The position numbers and the translations under genes are program-made. Under the pieces are notes generated by a model. The model saw only the letters and a list, made by a program, of their open reading frames with translations. It ran no database searches and was not told the DNA's origin. This document shows, piece by piece, positions 48,949-60,197 of a stretch of DNA of 64,000 nucleotides; position 1 is the stretch's first letter, and each line of letters opens with the position of its first letter. The stretch is from Ligustrum vulgare. Its lineage: Eukaryota; Streptophyta; Magnoliopsida; Lamiales; Oleaceae. The stretch spans positions 149,001 to 213,000 of the forward strand of contig OY743173.1 in assembly GCA_963555705.1 (NCBI GenBank). The letters are read 5' to 3'.

Positions 48949-49710
48949 ACTTCACTTATTTCATACAAGTAAGATCATAATGATATGCCATTAAATAAAT
49001 TCCTTTAAAGCTTTATCATGAATAATGTTTGGAATCCCATTCATAAAAAGAATCTTACAAATCCTATAGACTACTTTATTACATCAGAAACCAAGGAAAT
49101 AGATTCGACTTTTACTTTGCTTAAGGAAATCTAGAATGAAAAAAATTAACTGATAGAACCAAAATAACTATCTATGGTGTAGTTTTCCTAACTATTTACC
49201 GGATTTTCACCACAAATATGAAAAGGATAAACTTGAAATAAACAACAAATAACTTGATCAGAGACAAGTTCATCCACAACTTTTGCAATCTGACGAGAAA
49301 TCAAGGATAGAATTTAGTTATCAATTATATAATAGAACATCATGCCATATAGGATTATGCACATTTGAAGTATAGAGCTCAGATCAATGTCATTTGTTGG
49401 AATGCTCATATTGTTTGTTTCTAAGGAAAAATACTCCATAATTAAGATTCTTAAGCCAGTCCCCCCTCTCTTCTCCTTGCACTGTGTATAAAAAATTAAC
49501 CCAAATATAATGCAGAGTCCCATGAGAAGGTAATCCATATAATTGAGTTTTTCCTCTACAAACCACTTACAGAAAGAGAAAAAAATATGAGAAAAGTTAA
49601 AAAATATCATAACACTAACCTATGAAGTAAGATTTTACAAAAACAATAAGAACTGAGAAGTATCGTAGTCTGCAAAGCTTATTCAAACACTATTCTTTTT
49701 CTATATAACA
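48949..49710. other. Unclassified AT-rich sequence
   Basis: There is no terminal structure or recognised gene. A minus-strand frame at 49610-49314 encodes a hydrophobic peptide (FVEEKLNYMDYLLMGLCIIF), but it has no neighbours or start context that support a gene. Confidence 0.4.
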
Positions 49711-50487
49711 TGACGCGGTCCCAATCGGGAATCTCTACGAATACGAAGAATAAAACAACTAAAAACCTAGGAAAGATCTAAGACAGATTAAACACGAGAA
49801 AAAACAAGAACCCAAGAAATAAAATAAAGAAAAAAAAAAAAGATAGATTGACGATAAAACCTTGACCCAATATTCACGACACAGGAATTGATACGGAATA
49901 ATGAACCAAGATCGGTGAATGCCACAAGGGATGTCAACTCCTTGGTAAGTTCTAGTTAGAACGCCATAAATACTCAAAAATCTTTGATAAGTTTAATTGT
50001 TCTTCAAGAACAAGAAAAGGGAAAATCACCCTTCGCGAGAAAATCTCTCAATAATCAATTTCATCAAAACTGTCTTTTTTTACAATGGAAAAGAAACATA
50101 ATATATCAAAAAAAGCGTAATGAAATAAACCCTAGCCGAAACTACAGTCCAAAACGCGGCTCCTAAGTTATGGCCGTAACATTTGGCTTTACGGCCTTAA
50201 TGACCTCTCGGGTATAAAAATTATTTTACTTCTTATGGTCGTGACAAAGGCTCTTACGGCCATAAGTTATACATTGAAGCAAAAATTCCACAATTCAATT
50301 ACGGCCGTGAGATGGCTTCTGCTCCCTTTTTAGCTCGTTCTTTGGACTTCGATTCCTTGATTCGGCTTGATCCGTCCCTCTTCTTGGCTCGACCCCAACA
50401 TGAAACTTGCTCCGTTTTGTACGTAGATCACTGTCATATTGCCGATGGCTAGTCTTGGCCTTTGGTCTCCTACTTTGGATCACATCA
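49711..50487 (-). mobile_element. 3' LTR of the chromovirus-type element (777 bp)
   Basis: This is homologous to 52571-53430 but lacks about 87 bp between two palindrome motifs. Motifs in this copy lie at 50168, 50189, 50233, 50254 and 50299. Confidence 0.92.
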
Positions 50488-51290
50488 TCCCTCCTCTCTT
50501 GGAAAGGATTCGACCTCGAATCAATGTTTGTCCTGCCTTTCAAACCCTTCCTGTTTATGTAGGCTTTCCGATCATGCTTATGCCTCGTGCGATCCTTTAA
50601 ACTTTTGGGTTGCTCATTTTTGCCAAAGAATTTCTTCCTTTCCTTAAGTTCATGGTTCAATTTAGGTACCTGCAAAACAGATTTAATAGAACTGGGGAGG
50701 GGTTTGTTGGATTGGTTAAGTGCAAGGTTAGAATCCTTGTACATCAACCTTTGTGGGGAAAAATTCATTTTGGGGGTGGACTCTCTTTTATTTTGCTTTT
50801 TGCACTCTAGCTCACATTTTTCTGAGGTTAGGGCCTCAACTCTCTTATTTTCAATTTTCACTTCCTCTCCTTTTTCTGAGGTCGTGACCTCAACTCTCTT
50901 GTTTTTTTCCTCAAACTCACTTTTTATTTTCACTTGATCTTCTTTGACCTCTTTAGGTAATAAAGGTACAAGGGTAATTTTCTTCCCACGCTTCACAAAG
51001 GAATATTGATTCTTAAACCCATCGTGCAATACCTTCCTATCATGTTGCCATGGCCTCCCCAACAAAATATGGCCAACATGCATAGGCACTACATTACAAA
51101 CGACTTCATCCCTATACCCACCAATTAACAAACCCACCAAAACCTACTTGTTCACCTTAATTTCACCCATTTCAGTCAGCCATTGTAACTTATAAGGCCT
51201 AGGGTGCTTCATCAAGCTCAAGCCCAATTTTTCAACCAACATTGTACTAACCACATTAGTACAACTCCCCCCGTCAATCACCATAACCCA
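50295..51290 (-). pseudogene. Aspartic protease region of the chromovirus-type element
   Basis: On the minus strand the part near 51285 reads VIDGGSCTNVVSTMLVEKLG, a protease active-site loop. It continues through a nonsense codon (TAG at about 51149) into VGLLIGGYRDEVVCNVVPMH and ILLGRPWQHDRKVLHDG. The tail is Lys/Glu/Arg-rich and runs through the polypurine tract into the LTR, ending at 50295. Normal elements continue into RT here. The front joins gag's zinc knuckle through a deletion. Confidence 0.8.
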
Positions 51291-52358
51291 AGCACTTAAA
51301 GTACTTAATATTTCTATCCCTAAAAGGTTGAGATTCAGAAATATTTTTACCTTTTGTTGTAGGTTCCTCCTTCCCTTTCAGAATATGGTCATTATTGTGT
51401 TCCTGCTTTGGTTGTGATGTAGGATAAGATCCCAACAAGTGTCTTGATGCCCCTTTTTGCTTTAATTTCCTTTCCACCTTCATTGCCATATGCACCGTGT
51501 CCTCTAGTTCCATGTAATGTCGCAGATCAATGATGTTGGCAATATTTCTATTCATCCCACTCAAAAACCTAGCCATTGTAGCTTCCCGATCCTCCACCAC
51601 ATTAGCCTGAATCATCGTCACCTCCATATCCTTATGATAATCCTCTACACTTCTCGACCCCTGAGTCAGACCCTGTAGCCTCTAAAAAATATCTCTATAA
51701 TAATAAGTTGGCACAAACCGCTTCCTCATTATGGTCTTTAACTCACTCAAGTCTCCACCGACTCCTCAAGGTTCTTCCTCCTACCCGTCATCAGTTGATC
51801 CCAGCAAATGTTTGCATAATCTGTAAATTCAATCACTGCTAATTTCACCTTCTTCTTTTCCGAATAATTATGACAATCAAAAATCCGTTCAATCTTTGTT
51901 TCCCAATACAGGTACGCCTCCGGATCACTCCTACCCTGGAACGATGGTATTTTCATTTTAATTTTTCCAAGGTCATCATCCTCAAAATCTCTACCTACAC
52001 GATGCCTCCTAGCATCACGGTGCTCCCTATCATACCTCTTCTCATACCTATTTCCTCTATCCCTCCTTCGCATACTTCCCACCGAAGAAATGCTACCACT
52101 CTCACTACCCATGCCCTCATCATCCATACCAACCTCACGCATATTACCTCTCCTAACCCGAGAACCATTATGAGATTGGTCCTGGTGTTTTTGTTCACGT
52201 TTTGCACCTTGATTCGCCATCTGAACCATAAACCTCTCAAATTGTGCCCTCATTGCTGCAATATCATCATTACCCTGTTCATCCTTCCTATTCACACCCC
52301 TAACTGGTTTTTTGTTACCCACAGAAGATGATGATGTGGATTCCTCCTTGTAAGACAT
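51274..52358 (-). pseudogene. Gag of the chromovirus-type element, frameshifted
   Basis: The start is probably the ATG at 52358 (MSYKEESTSSSS); an upstream ATG at 52478 is less likely because it reads leader sequence. An Arg/Asp-rich disordered part is followed by KIKMKIPSFQGRSDPEAYLY, then IERIFDCHNYSEKKKVKLAV and EFTDYANICWDQLM. A frameshift near 51640-51750 leads to REATMARFLSGMNRNIANII, HYMELEDTVHMAMKVERKLK and a damaged zinc knuckle (YFKCLGYGD, with the first Cys changed to Tyr). Confidence 0.88.
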
Positions 52359-52556
52359 TTTTTTTGAACTACCAGAAAAATTGACTACGAGAATAGCATA
52401 AAAAAGGAAATTGGATTTGGATGAGAAACGAACTCGAAAAACACTTTTGAATTTTCTATAGGATTTTTTATGGATCAAAAGATGGAAAATTTACTGGCAC
52501 GAAGAACACAAGAATCAAGAAAATCAAGAAAATGCAAGAATCTTAAATAGATCCAA

Positions 52557-52568
52557 GCTCTGATACCA
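52557..52568 (-). promoter_or_regulatory. Primer-binding site of the chromovirus-type element (tRNA-iMet type)
   Basis: The minus strand reads TGGTATCAGAGC, two bases from the LTR end. Confidence 0.9.
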
Positions 52569-52570
52569 GA

Positions 52571-53430
52571 TGACGCGATCCCAATCCGGAATCTCGACGA
52601 ATATGTGGAATAATACAATTAAAAACCTAGGAAAGATATAAGACAGATTAAACACGAGAAAAAACAAGAACCCAAGAAATAAAATAACGGAAAAAAAGAT
52701 AGATTGAAGATAAAACCTTGACCCAATATTCACGATTCAGGAATCGATGCAGAATAAAGAACCAAGATCGGTGAACGCCTCAAGGGATGTCAACTCCTTG
52801 ATAAGTTCTAGATGGAACGCCACAAAGACTCAAGAATCTTTGATAAGTTCAAATGTTCTTCAAGAACAAGAAAAGGGAAAATCATCCTTCGCTGGAAAAT
52901 CTCTCAATAATCAATTTCATCAAAACTGTCTTTTTTTACAATGAAAAAGAAACATAATATATCAAAAAATGCGTAAAAAAATAAACCCTAGCTGCAACTA
53001 CAGTCCAAAACGCGGCTCCTAAGTTACAGCCGTAACATTTGGCTTTACGGCCGTAATGACCTCTCGGGTATAAAAATTATTCTACTTCTTACGGCCATGA
53101 CAAAGGCTCTTACAGCCGTAAGTTATACATTGAATCAAAAATCCCACAATTCAATTACGGCCGTGAAAGGTATGTTTACGGTCGTAAGTCCCTTACTGCC
53201 CAGTTTGTGCGATAGAGAAGTTACGGCCGAAACTTCCATTCTTACGGTCGTGAGATGGCTTCTACTCCCTTTTTAGCTCGTTCTTTGGACTTCGATTCCT
53301 TGATTATGTTTGATTCGTCCCTCTTCTCGGCTCAACCCCAACATGAAACTTGCTCCGTTTTGCTCATAGATCACTGTCATATTGCCGATGGCTAGTCTTG
53401 GCCTTTGGTCTCCTACTTTAGATCGCATCA
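52571..53430 (-). mobile_element. 5' LTR of the chromovirus-type element (860 bp)
   Basis: It starts TGACGCGATC and ends GATCGCATCA on plus, nearly perfect inverted termini. It carries eight TTACGGCCGTAA-like motifs between about 53024 and 53253, three more than the other LTR. Confidence 0.92.
53024..53253. repeat. Palindrome cluster in the chromovirus-type 5' LTR
   Basis: Eight variants of TTACGGCCGTAA or TTACGGCCGTGA occur, including TTACGGCCGTAA near 53045, TTACGGCCGTGA at 53155-53166 and TTACGGTCGTGA at 53242-53253. Confidence 0.88.
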
Positions 53431-53555
53431 TGGCAATTTAGAAATAAAGCGTTGAGGCAATACCATTCTCTTTTAGTGGTACATTAGGAGAAAATTGAGC
53501 AGAGGGGTCGTATTGAGTAATGTCCCTGTCATGAAACATTTTTTGCAGGGAGGTG
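53431..53555. other. Short unclassified spacer between two LTR elements
   Basis: This is 125 bp between the ends of two LTRs. A minus-strand frame (about 53626-53438) contains FHDRDITQYDPSAQFSPN, which I do not recognise; it also crosses into the neighbouring LTR. Confidence 0.5.
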
Positions 53556-54989
53556 TGACGACGCTCCGCAAGTGCACGAGTCGCGCAAGTAATAAAGTGG
53601 ATTTTAAGTCCGAGTATCGTTCCCACAGGGATTGTGTTAAATCGTATTTTAGACTACTACCTTAACCGGAACTAGAGAAATTGTTTTGAGTTGAGAATTT
53701 TGATTTTGAAAACTAAAATAAAGATTAAATTAAAGAATGACAAATTTGATTTTAAACAAATGAAAATAAATACGTTAGAATTATGAATCCATTTTGACTC
53801 TATCATCCATATTTTAACCAATTATTTAAATACAATTCACGAGGTTTTGAAAATCCATATTCCTAATGTTGTCAAGACTCCCTTTCGGACAAGAATCAAC
53901 ACCTATTTCTATACACAATCCGACTATATTTCTATGACGAATCTAAATGTATAGAAAAGCATTACAAGTTTTGTGAGTATTATAGCAGATAACACAAAGC
54001 ATAGGGGTATATTTCTATCCCCTATCGGACTTTGTGGCAATCAAAACAAGTCTAATGAAATCTCAATCTTTCGAACTTAAGAAATCACAACCTAAAATCA
54101 TACAACTAGTGATCAAGTAATTGCATGATAGAAAAAGCATAATTCAATTGCTCAAAATCATGAATTGCATAAATTAAATAATAAATTAAAACATGGAGTC
54201 AAGTAATCAAAAATTCATCACAATTCCAACACAATTAACCTAGCCTAGAAACATAATAGAAAATAAATAACAAGAGATATGAAAAGATGTAACCCAATTC
54301 ATCTCCTTGCAATTGTATCTTCAATCTTGATCTTGGCGTGGTTTGGATCCCTCGACACTTCGACAGCGTTTTGGCATGAATTATGAAGATTGGGAAGCCC
54401 TAATTTCGTGCCTTAGGTCTGGTATATATAGATGCTCATGAGAATTAGGTTAATTATGGAGAAAACTGCTGAATTCCGCATAAAAAGCCCAGCTGAGGCC
54501 CAGTCGGGACTACTGTGCGGCCGCACGGTTCAAAAACACGCGGTCGCATGACTCTGCAGGTAAACTTCAGTCGCCGAATTTTTTGACCGTGTGACCGCAC
54601 GCCTTTTTCAACCGTGCGGCCGCACGGTTGTAATTCCAGCTGCAATTTTTATCTTTTAAATTCTGCAACTTGGTCCCTGTCTTTTAATTGCACAGCAAGT
54701 CTTCCAACTTCTGATTGTTGCAATTTAACCCCTGAACTTCTGATTTCTTCCAAATTCGATTTTTTCTTCAAATTAACCATTTGATTGACTGCATCCATTC
54801 TTGATTTGCTCACTTTGACCCCTTTTACATCCAATTGCTCAATTTTAGCTTCAATTCCTTTGTTTTCTCGACTTTGGGATTATTTCTTAAATGTAAACAA
54901 TTAACACAAAATAAATAGCGAATATTCTAAAACAAACATATAAAATCCTACTTTTAGGATAGAAATAAGTGTATAAAATACACTTATCA
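53556..54989 (-). mobile_element. 3' LTR of a second Athila-like element (1434 bp)
   Basis: On the minus strand it starts TGATAAGTGTATTTTATACA right after the tract GTTTGGGGGTGT and ends GGAGCGTCGTCA. The TGATAAGTG start is shared with the LTR at 41955, but most of the rest differs. It contains palindromes of the GTGCGGCCGCAC type at 54513-54629. Near the other end the plus strand reads GAGTATCGTTCCCACAGGGA, seen in many plant LTRs. Confidence 0.8.
54513..54629. repeat. Cluster of GTGCGGCCGCAC palindromes
   Basis: AACCGTGCGGCCGCACGGTT (54610-54629) is a perfect 20-bp palindrome. Others lie at 54513-54528, about 54537-54550 (CACGCGGTCGCATG) and about 54585-54602 (GACCGTGTGACCGCACGC). Confidence 0.93.
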
Positions 54990-56654
54990 ACACCCCCAAA
55001 CTAGAACTATTGTTCGTCCTCGAACGAAATAAAACTAAACTATAAATGTAAAACGGCAACTTAAATAACAATTATTTTTTTGCTTTTGTCAACTTATTTA
55101 CCATGCGCTTCAATAATCCAAATTGACGAATCACTTTAGACAAAGAAATATGAACAACATAAAATATTTTCATTCATCCGATGCTCAACTTCATTGTGTG
55201 TGTGTGAATAGCCAAAATCAAATGCAAACTTATGCAAAAAAATAAACTTGACAATGTGTGACTTTTTATGCAAAAGTAAGCCCGAATCCCATGTGGTCAA
55301 CAATGATTTTCTTTTGATTTTCCTTACCCTCTCATGAATGAGCACAACCTTACTACTTTTCTCTCATATCCCGAGGTCTTTCCTATTGATGTGGTTTCTA
55401 AACCTGTATAAATCGCATTTTTCCCTACAAGGCAGTTAGGACTAGACAAGTATGCACGACAGACCAAGAATAATTAACAAAGTGTTAGGAATTTCAATCA
55501 ACAAAGCTTATACCATTTTATTCCATTTTTCTTTCATATGGACGACTTTTTCTTTTAATGTCCTTGTCTTTTGCCATCTTTGTGCAATACTTTTCATACT
55601 TGCTTTCTATATGACCCCTGTAGCGAGCTTTAGGTTGGCAACTCCCAAACCAGTCGGCTTTAGGGTACCAGGTTCAAAGAACCCCTCAGACTTAATTACC
55701 CGAGTCATAAAGGCATAAACAGAAAAGTTAAAGATGTTTTAACGTCTTATGTGTAAGTCCACTCTCCGTACTTGCTTTCTAGTTGACCCCTGTAGCGAGC
55801 TTTAGGTCGGCAGCTCCCAACTCAGTTGAGTTTAGGGTACCAGATTCAGAGAATCCCTCAGACTTACTTGCTCGAGTCAAAAAGGCATTTGAAGAGTAGA
55901 ATAAGACCTTCAGCATTTTTCTGTTTTTATGCTGGTTATTATGGTTTATACCCGTTGATCGAAAGCCCTTACACTAAAGATGTAAAATTAAAAATTTCAA
56001 ATCCTCAATCTACCAATTGCATACTCAATCTAACCTTCCCACCCCCAAACTGCTTCTTGAGTAGTTTGGTTCTACATTTCAGGTCGGGATCTAATTTCTT
56101 AAGGTTTGGGATTTTACAGTCAGTTCTATGTTCAAAGTGCACAAGTTTATCCCACAAGTATCAAGCATCTCCCTACACAAGTTTTTAGTTGAAAGTGGCT
56201 ATGTGCTCCAATTTGATTAAAGTTTTACATGGATGAATGTTAAGAAAAATTTAGTTCACATGTTGCCCAATATTCTAACTAAAGCACAAAAGTCAATTCA
56301 AATCATGTCATAAGCAATAAATAAATTAACAAAATTTTTCAAAATTTTTCACTTTTTATGATTTTTTTTTCACATTTTTCAATTTTTTTGAATTTTCTAC
56401 CCAAAATCGAATGAATGTGTATATGAAAGCACATGAATGAGATTCCCACCCCCAAACTAGAATCATACATTGTCCTCAATGTATTCGAAACAAATAAAGA
56501 AAATAAACACAGAAATAACAAAGAGGGTTAATGTACTTCCCGGGTTTGGAGAGTTGGTGTTCCCATTTTTGAAGCTTTGACTTGAATGTTTGTTGGATGA
56601 AATGACCCCTTACTTCCTTTTCCATGCTAGGCGTGCATTGTCCCATGATGATGT
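54990..56654 (-). other. Post-pol region of the second Athila-like element
   Basis: No gene is visible. On the minus strand it contains TTCGAGGACGAACAATAG and a purine tract at the LTR side, and near 56440-56490 ACATTGAGGACAATGTATG-like sequence followed by AGTTTGGGGGTGGG. The same two boxes bound the post-pol region at 40587-41954. It is interrupted at 56655 by a LARD, so the coding part would lie beyond the window. Confidence 0.7.
55612..55880. repeat. ~172-bp spaced direct duplication
   Basis: A block of about 95 bp starting TGACCCCTGTAGCGAGCTTT at 55612 repeats at 55784 with roughly a dozen changes. Confidence 0.85.
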
Positions 56655-59600
56655 TGTAGCGCCCCGAGTTCCGTATACCCGATTCACTACGTCATTTTCT
56701 GTCTAAATTTTTCGAATAATATTTTTGCGGAAGAAATAGTTGAAATTCATTTTTGGCAACATTAAATAAACTGTAATGGCCGATAAAATTGAAAACATTT
56801 ATGAAACCATTTGAAATAGTAAATCGAACCATTAATTTTGTAAAGAAATTGACAATGTCATAATTTCTCAAATAAATGAATTTCTCTAAATTATTCGATT
56901 GTTTGGAAAAAAATACGGAAATCATTAACGTCAAACTTTCAACCGTTTAACGATTATTGCCACCATCATTCATCGCTCGCCACCGTCTCCGAAATCTGCA
57001 AAACTGTTAAAAAGTAGGGTGAGTATTTCATTGGGGAAATACTCAGTAGACTCATCGCAAATTAATTTAATTTATAAGATGATTAAACACACAAATCCCG
57101 GCTCTTTATAAAACGGGCATTGATAGAGCTTCTTTATAAAACTGCTCTTGATAAAACTCATATTGTGCATTACAGCACGGGACATATTTTACAAATCATA
57201 GGCTCTTTGAAAATAGCTCTTTGAAAACAGCTCTTTGAAAACCATATACTTATAAAAACATTTTAATTATGCCAAGCATAATTTCTTTTGAAAGCATAAC
57301 ATAAGATAGGATTGAAATCCTCATAAACATAAATAGACACAAGAACTTTACCGAACTTAGGTGGCAAGAATTCTTATGCAGTAAAACCATAATAACAGTA
57401 AGATCATAATAACATAGGATAAGATCGAAATCCTCATAAATATAAGAATTTTACCGAACTTAGGTGTCAAGAATTCTTATGTAGTAAAATCATAATAACA
57501 GTAAGTATACCAAAACATAATTCATGAAATTCATAGGGATCATTTCTATCATAACATAAGATAGGATCGAAATCCTCATAAACATACGCGACAGGAATTT
57601 TACCGAACTTAGGTGGTAAATCCTCATAAACATATGGAAAGACAGGAATTTTACCGAACTTAGGTGGTAAATCCTCATAAACTTATGGAGACACAAGAAT
57701 TTTACCGAACTTAGGTGGTAAGAATTCTTATGTGCATAGCAATGATCCAAAACATATAAAACATTATCGTAAAAACATAGGGTATACTTACTTTTCATAA
57801 AAACATAAGGTATATTTACCTTTCATAAAACATACTTAATTTTCTTGAAAATTGACTTTCACAAGTCACATGACATTCATATGAAATCATAATTTAAATC
57901 AATTAATAAGTGCGAGTCTACCTCAAATCCGACGAGTGCAAAGTTGAGCGGGAATGACTTCAATTTCTTTAAATTCTCCGTACGCTTCGTCTTAGCCAAT
58001 AAGTCACTTTAGTCTATCGAATATATAGTTCAAAATGATAAATTATAATTTGAGGACTAAAATTGATGTTTTGAAAGTTGAGGGACTAAAATGAATACTT
58101 TTGAAAGTTCAGGGATTAAAATGAATACTTTTGAAAGTTGAGGGATTAAAATGAATACTTTTAAAACTTGGGGTTAAAAATAAATCAGCACTGAAATAAA
58201 AGAGTTTAAAGTTAAAGGGCTGAAGTTGATAAGTTTAAAAGCTGAAAGGACTGAAATAAAACATTTTTAAAACATAGGGACTGATTTGAAATAACTTTAA
58301 AACTTCAGGGACCAAATTGCAAATTCTCGAAATCAAAATATTAATATTAACAATATCATTTCTCTCTTCATTTCTGATCGAGAGAAGAGACAGAGGATGG
58401 CGACGGCGATGGAGGAGACGCAGCGACGCCAGGCCACGAGCGAGGTGTTCTGCCGGTGATTTCGCCGGCGCTGGTTACGAGGAGTGGAGAGGGTGCAAAA
58501 TAGGATAGTTTATGGGCTGATTTGGGGGCGATTTTAGGGTGAAACCGAAGCTAGGGTTCGCAGTTCTTCCGACCAAAATCCGGTTAAGATGGCGGCAGTC
58601 AAGGTGAGTAACTGGGCTTCATCTATTTCTTGGTTTGGGTTTTTATTTTGGATGATTGGTTTGGGATTCGGTTGGGTGTCCAACTGAAGGGCAGTGTGCG
58701 ATCGGTGGTTTTGACATTGATGATGATAAATGGCGAGGTGGTGGTCTGAATTGGTTGTAGTGGCTTGAGGTAGTTGGGCGTCAAGGTGATGATTCTGGTG
58801 GAAATTAGCTGTAGATTGGCTGCAGTTGGTGGTGGTTGCCTTGATTGGGCAGACTGTGGCGTGGTGGTGGTGATGCTGCAGTGGGTGCGTGAGTGGCATG
58901 GAGATAGCAGCTAAGTTCTGAGCTGATTGGGTGCGAGATTGATGGTTAAATCAAAGCTGGAAATCGAGATCGAAGTTGTGGCTTCCGAAACAAATAACGA
59001 GGTTGCTGTTTGGTGATGATGATGATGAATCAGAGACTGGTTTGGAGATTCGGCTATGGCGGATTTGAGGATGGCGAATTGGAAAAGCAGGCTGGTGGTT
59101 GCAGCTTGTGGTGATTCAGTGGCTTGGTGGTTGGAAATCGTGATGAGGCAGTGGGGTTGCTCGAATGGTTCCGGCAGTGAAGGTGAAAGTGATCATACAG
59201 GTTGGTTTGGCTTGATGATGATATAGGGGATTGAAATTGTGGTGGTTTGTTGATTGATCTTGGTGATTCAAATAAATTTGGTTTTGAAGGTTGAAGCTTT
59301 GGAAATGACAGAGGCAATGTAGGTTTGGAGTTTAACCTGGGCAGTCAGTTATGTATTGAATTGGGTGGTTTCGTGATTGATTGGTAGGGATGATGATAGC
59401 AGAAGTTGAATTGGAGTTTATGCAGTAGACTGGTGGTTTAAATGGAGTAGGAATGAAGAGACAATTTGTAGTGGAATTGATAATGAATTATAGAGGAACT
59501 GGTGATGGTGAGTTGGAATGAGGTGATGATGATGTTTTATATATATTGTATTGTGGAATCTGATGATGGAAAAATGAAAGTGAAATTTGGTGATGATAAT

Positions 59601-60197
59601 GATGATGCTTGTATAATGTAAAGAGGTGCATACATTGGTTGAGAATGAATTATGAAATTGGGAATGAGATGGAAAGTGATCAATATGGAGAACATAATAA
59701 TGTGAAGAGGAATCATTGAATGGAATACTCATAATTGGAATGATAAAATAAAGAAATGGTAGTTTGTGTCTTGCCGTGTTATATGATGATAATGATGGTA
59801 TTGCTTGTGAATGGAGAATAAGAGAGATATATTTATTGATTTGGTATTATAGAATAAGATAGTGTAGAATTTGGTGTAATATGAAATAGAAAATGGTGTA
59901 ATATTCTTTATACAAAATGATGATGTTTTTGGACTGAAAATACATTTGAATAAGGAAAATTGAGATATTTTAATAAATTTGGAATCAAAAAAAATGATTT
60001 TTGAAAATAATACTTTAAATAAATAATTAAAATAACATAATTTTAGAAATTCGGATTTTAATTTAAAATCGAACAAATTCGATATTTATTGACTTGGCTA
60101 GACGAATCCGTCGCGGCATTAATTTCAAAACAATAGCGACTCAATTTTCTAAATATTAAAATAATTATTTATTGCATAAAAATTCTGGGTCGCTACA
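56655..60197 (-). mobile_element. LARD LTR (third locus, 3' LTR side)
   Basis: It starts TGTAGCGCCCCG and ends GGGTCGCTACA on plus. It has three units of the 14-bp minisatellite, the GAATTTTACCGAACTTAGG block, the ~30-bp array and the gene-5'-end-like segment at about 58360-58620. Confidence 0.92.

Larger units (their letters stand above)
49711..53430 (-). mobile_element. Chromovirus-type Ty3/gypsy deletion derivative (gag and protease only)
   Basis: Two LTRs with TGACGCG...CATCA termini on plus (49711-50487 and 52571-53430) enclose 2083 bp. On the minus strand, a tRNA-iMet primer site TGGTATCAGAGC (52568-52557) lies two bases after the right LTR, and a purine tract AGAGAGGAGGGA (50499-50488) lies directly before the left one. 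Gag and protease motifs are present, but RT, RNase H and integrase are absent. The flanks TAACA and TGGCA are not a matching duplication. The lineage call rests on the gag motif KIKMPSF-like block and is tentative. Confidence 0.85.

Noticed and set aside
49314..49610. Minus-strand hydrophobic 98-residue frame, perhaps a membrane protein fragment
   Set aside because: The similarity to any plant transporter is too weak, and no neighbouring exon was found.
51870..52331. Plus-strand 153-residue frame in the chromovirus-type gag
   Set aside because: It is antisense to a clear gag domain and is explained by its codon composition.
49706..53435. Target-site duplication of the chromovirus-type element
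   Set aside because: The flanks TAACA and TGGCA differ at two of five positions, so a duplication is not supported.
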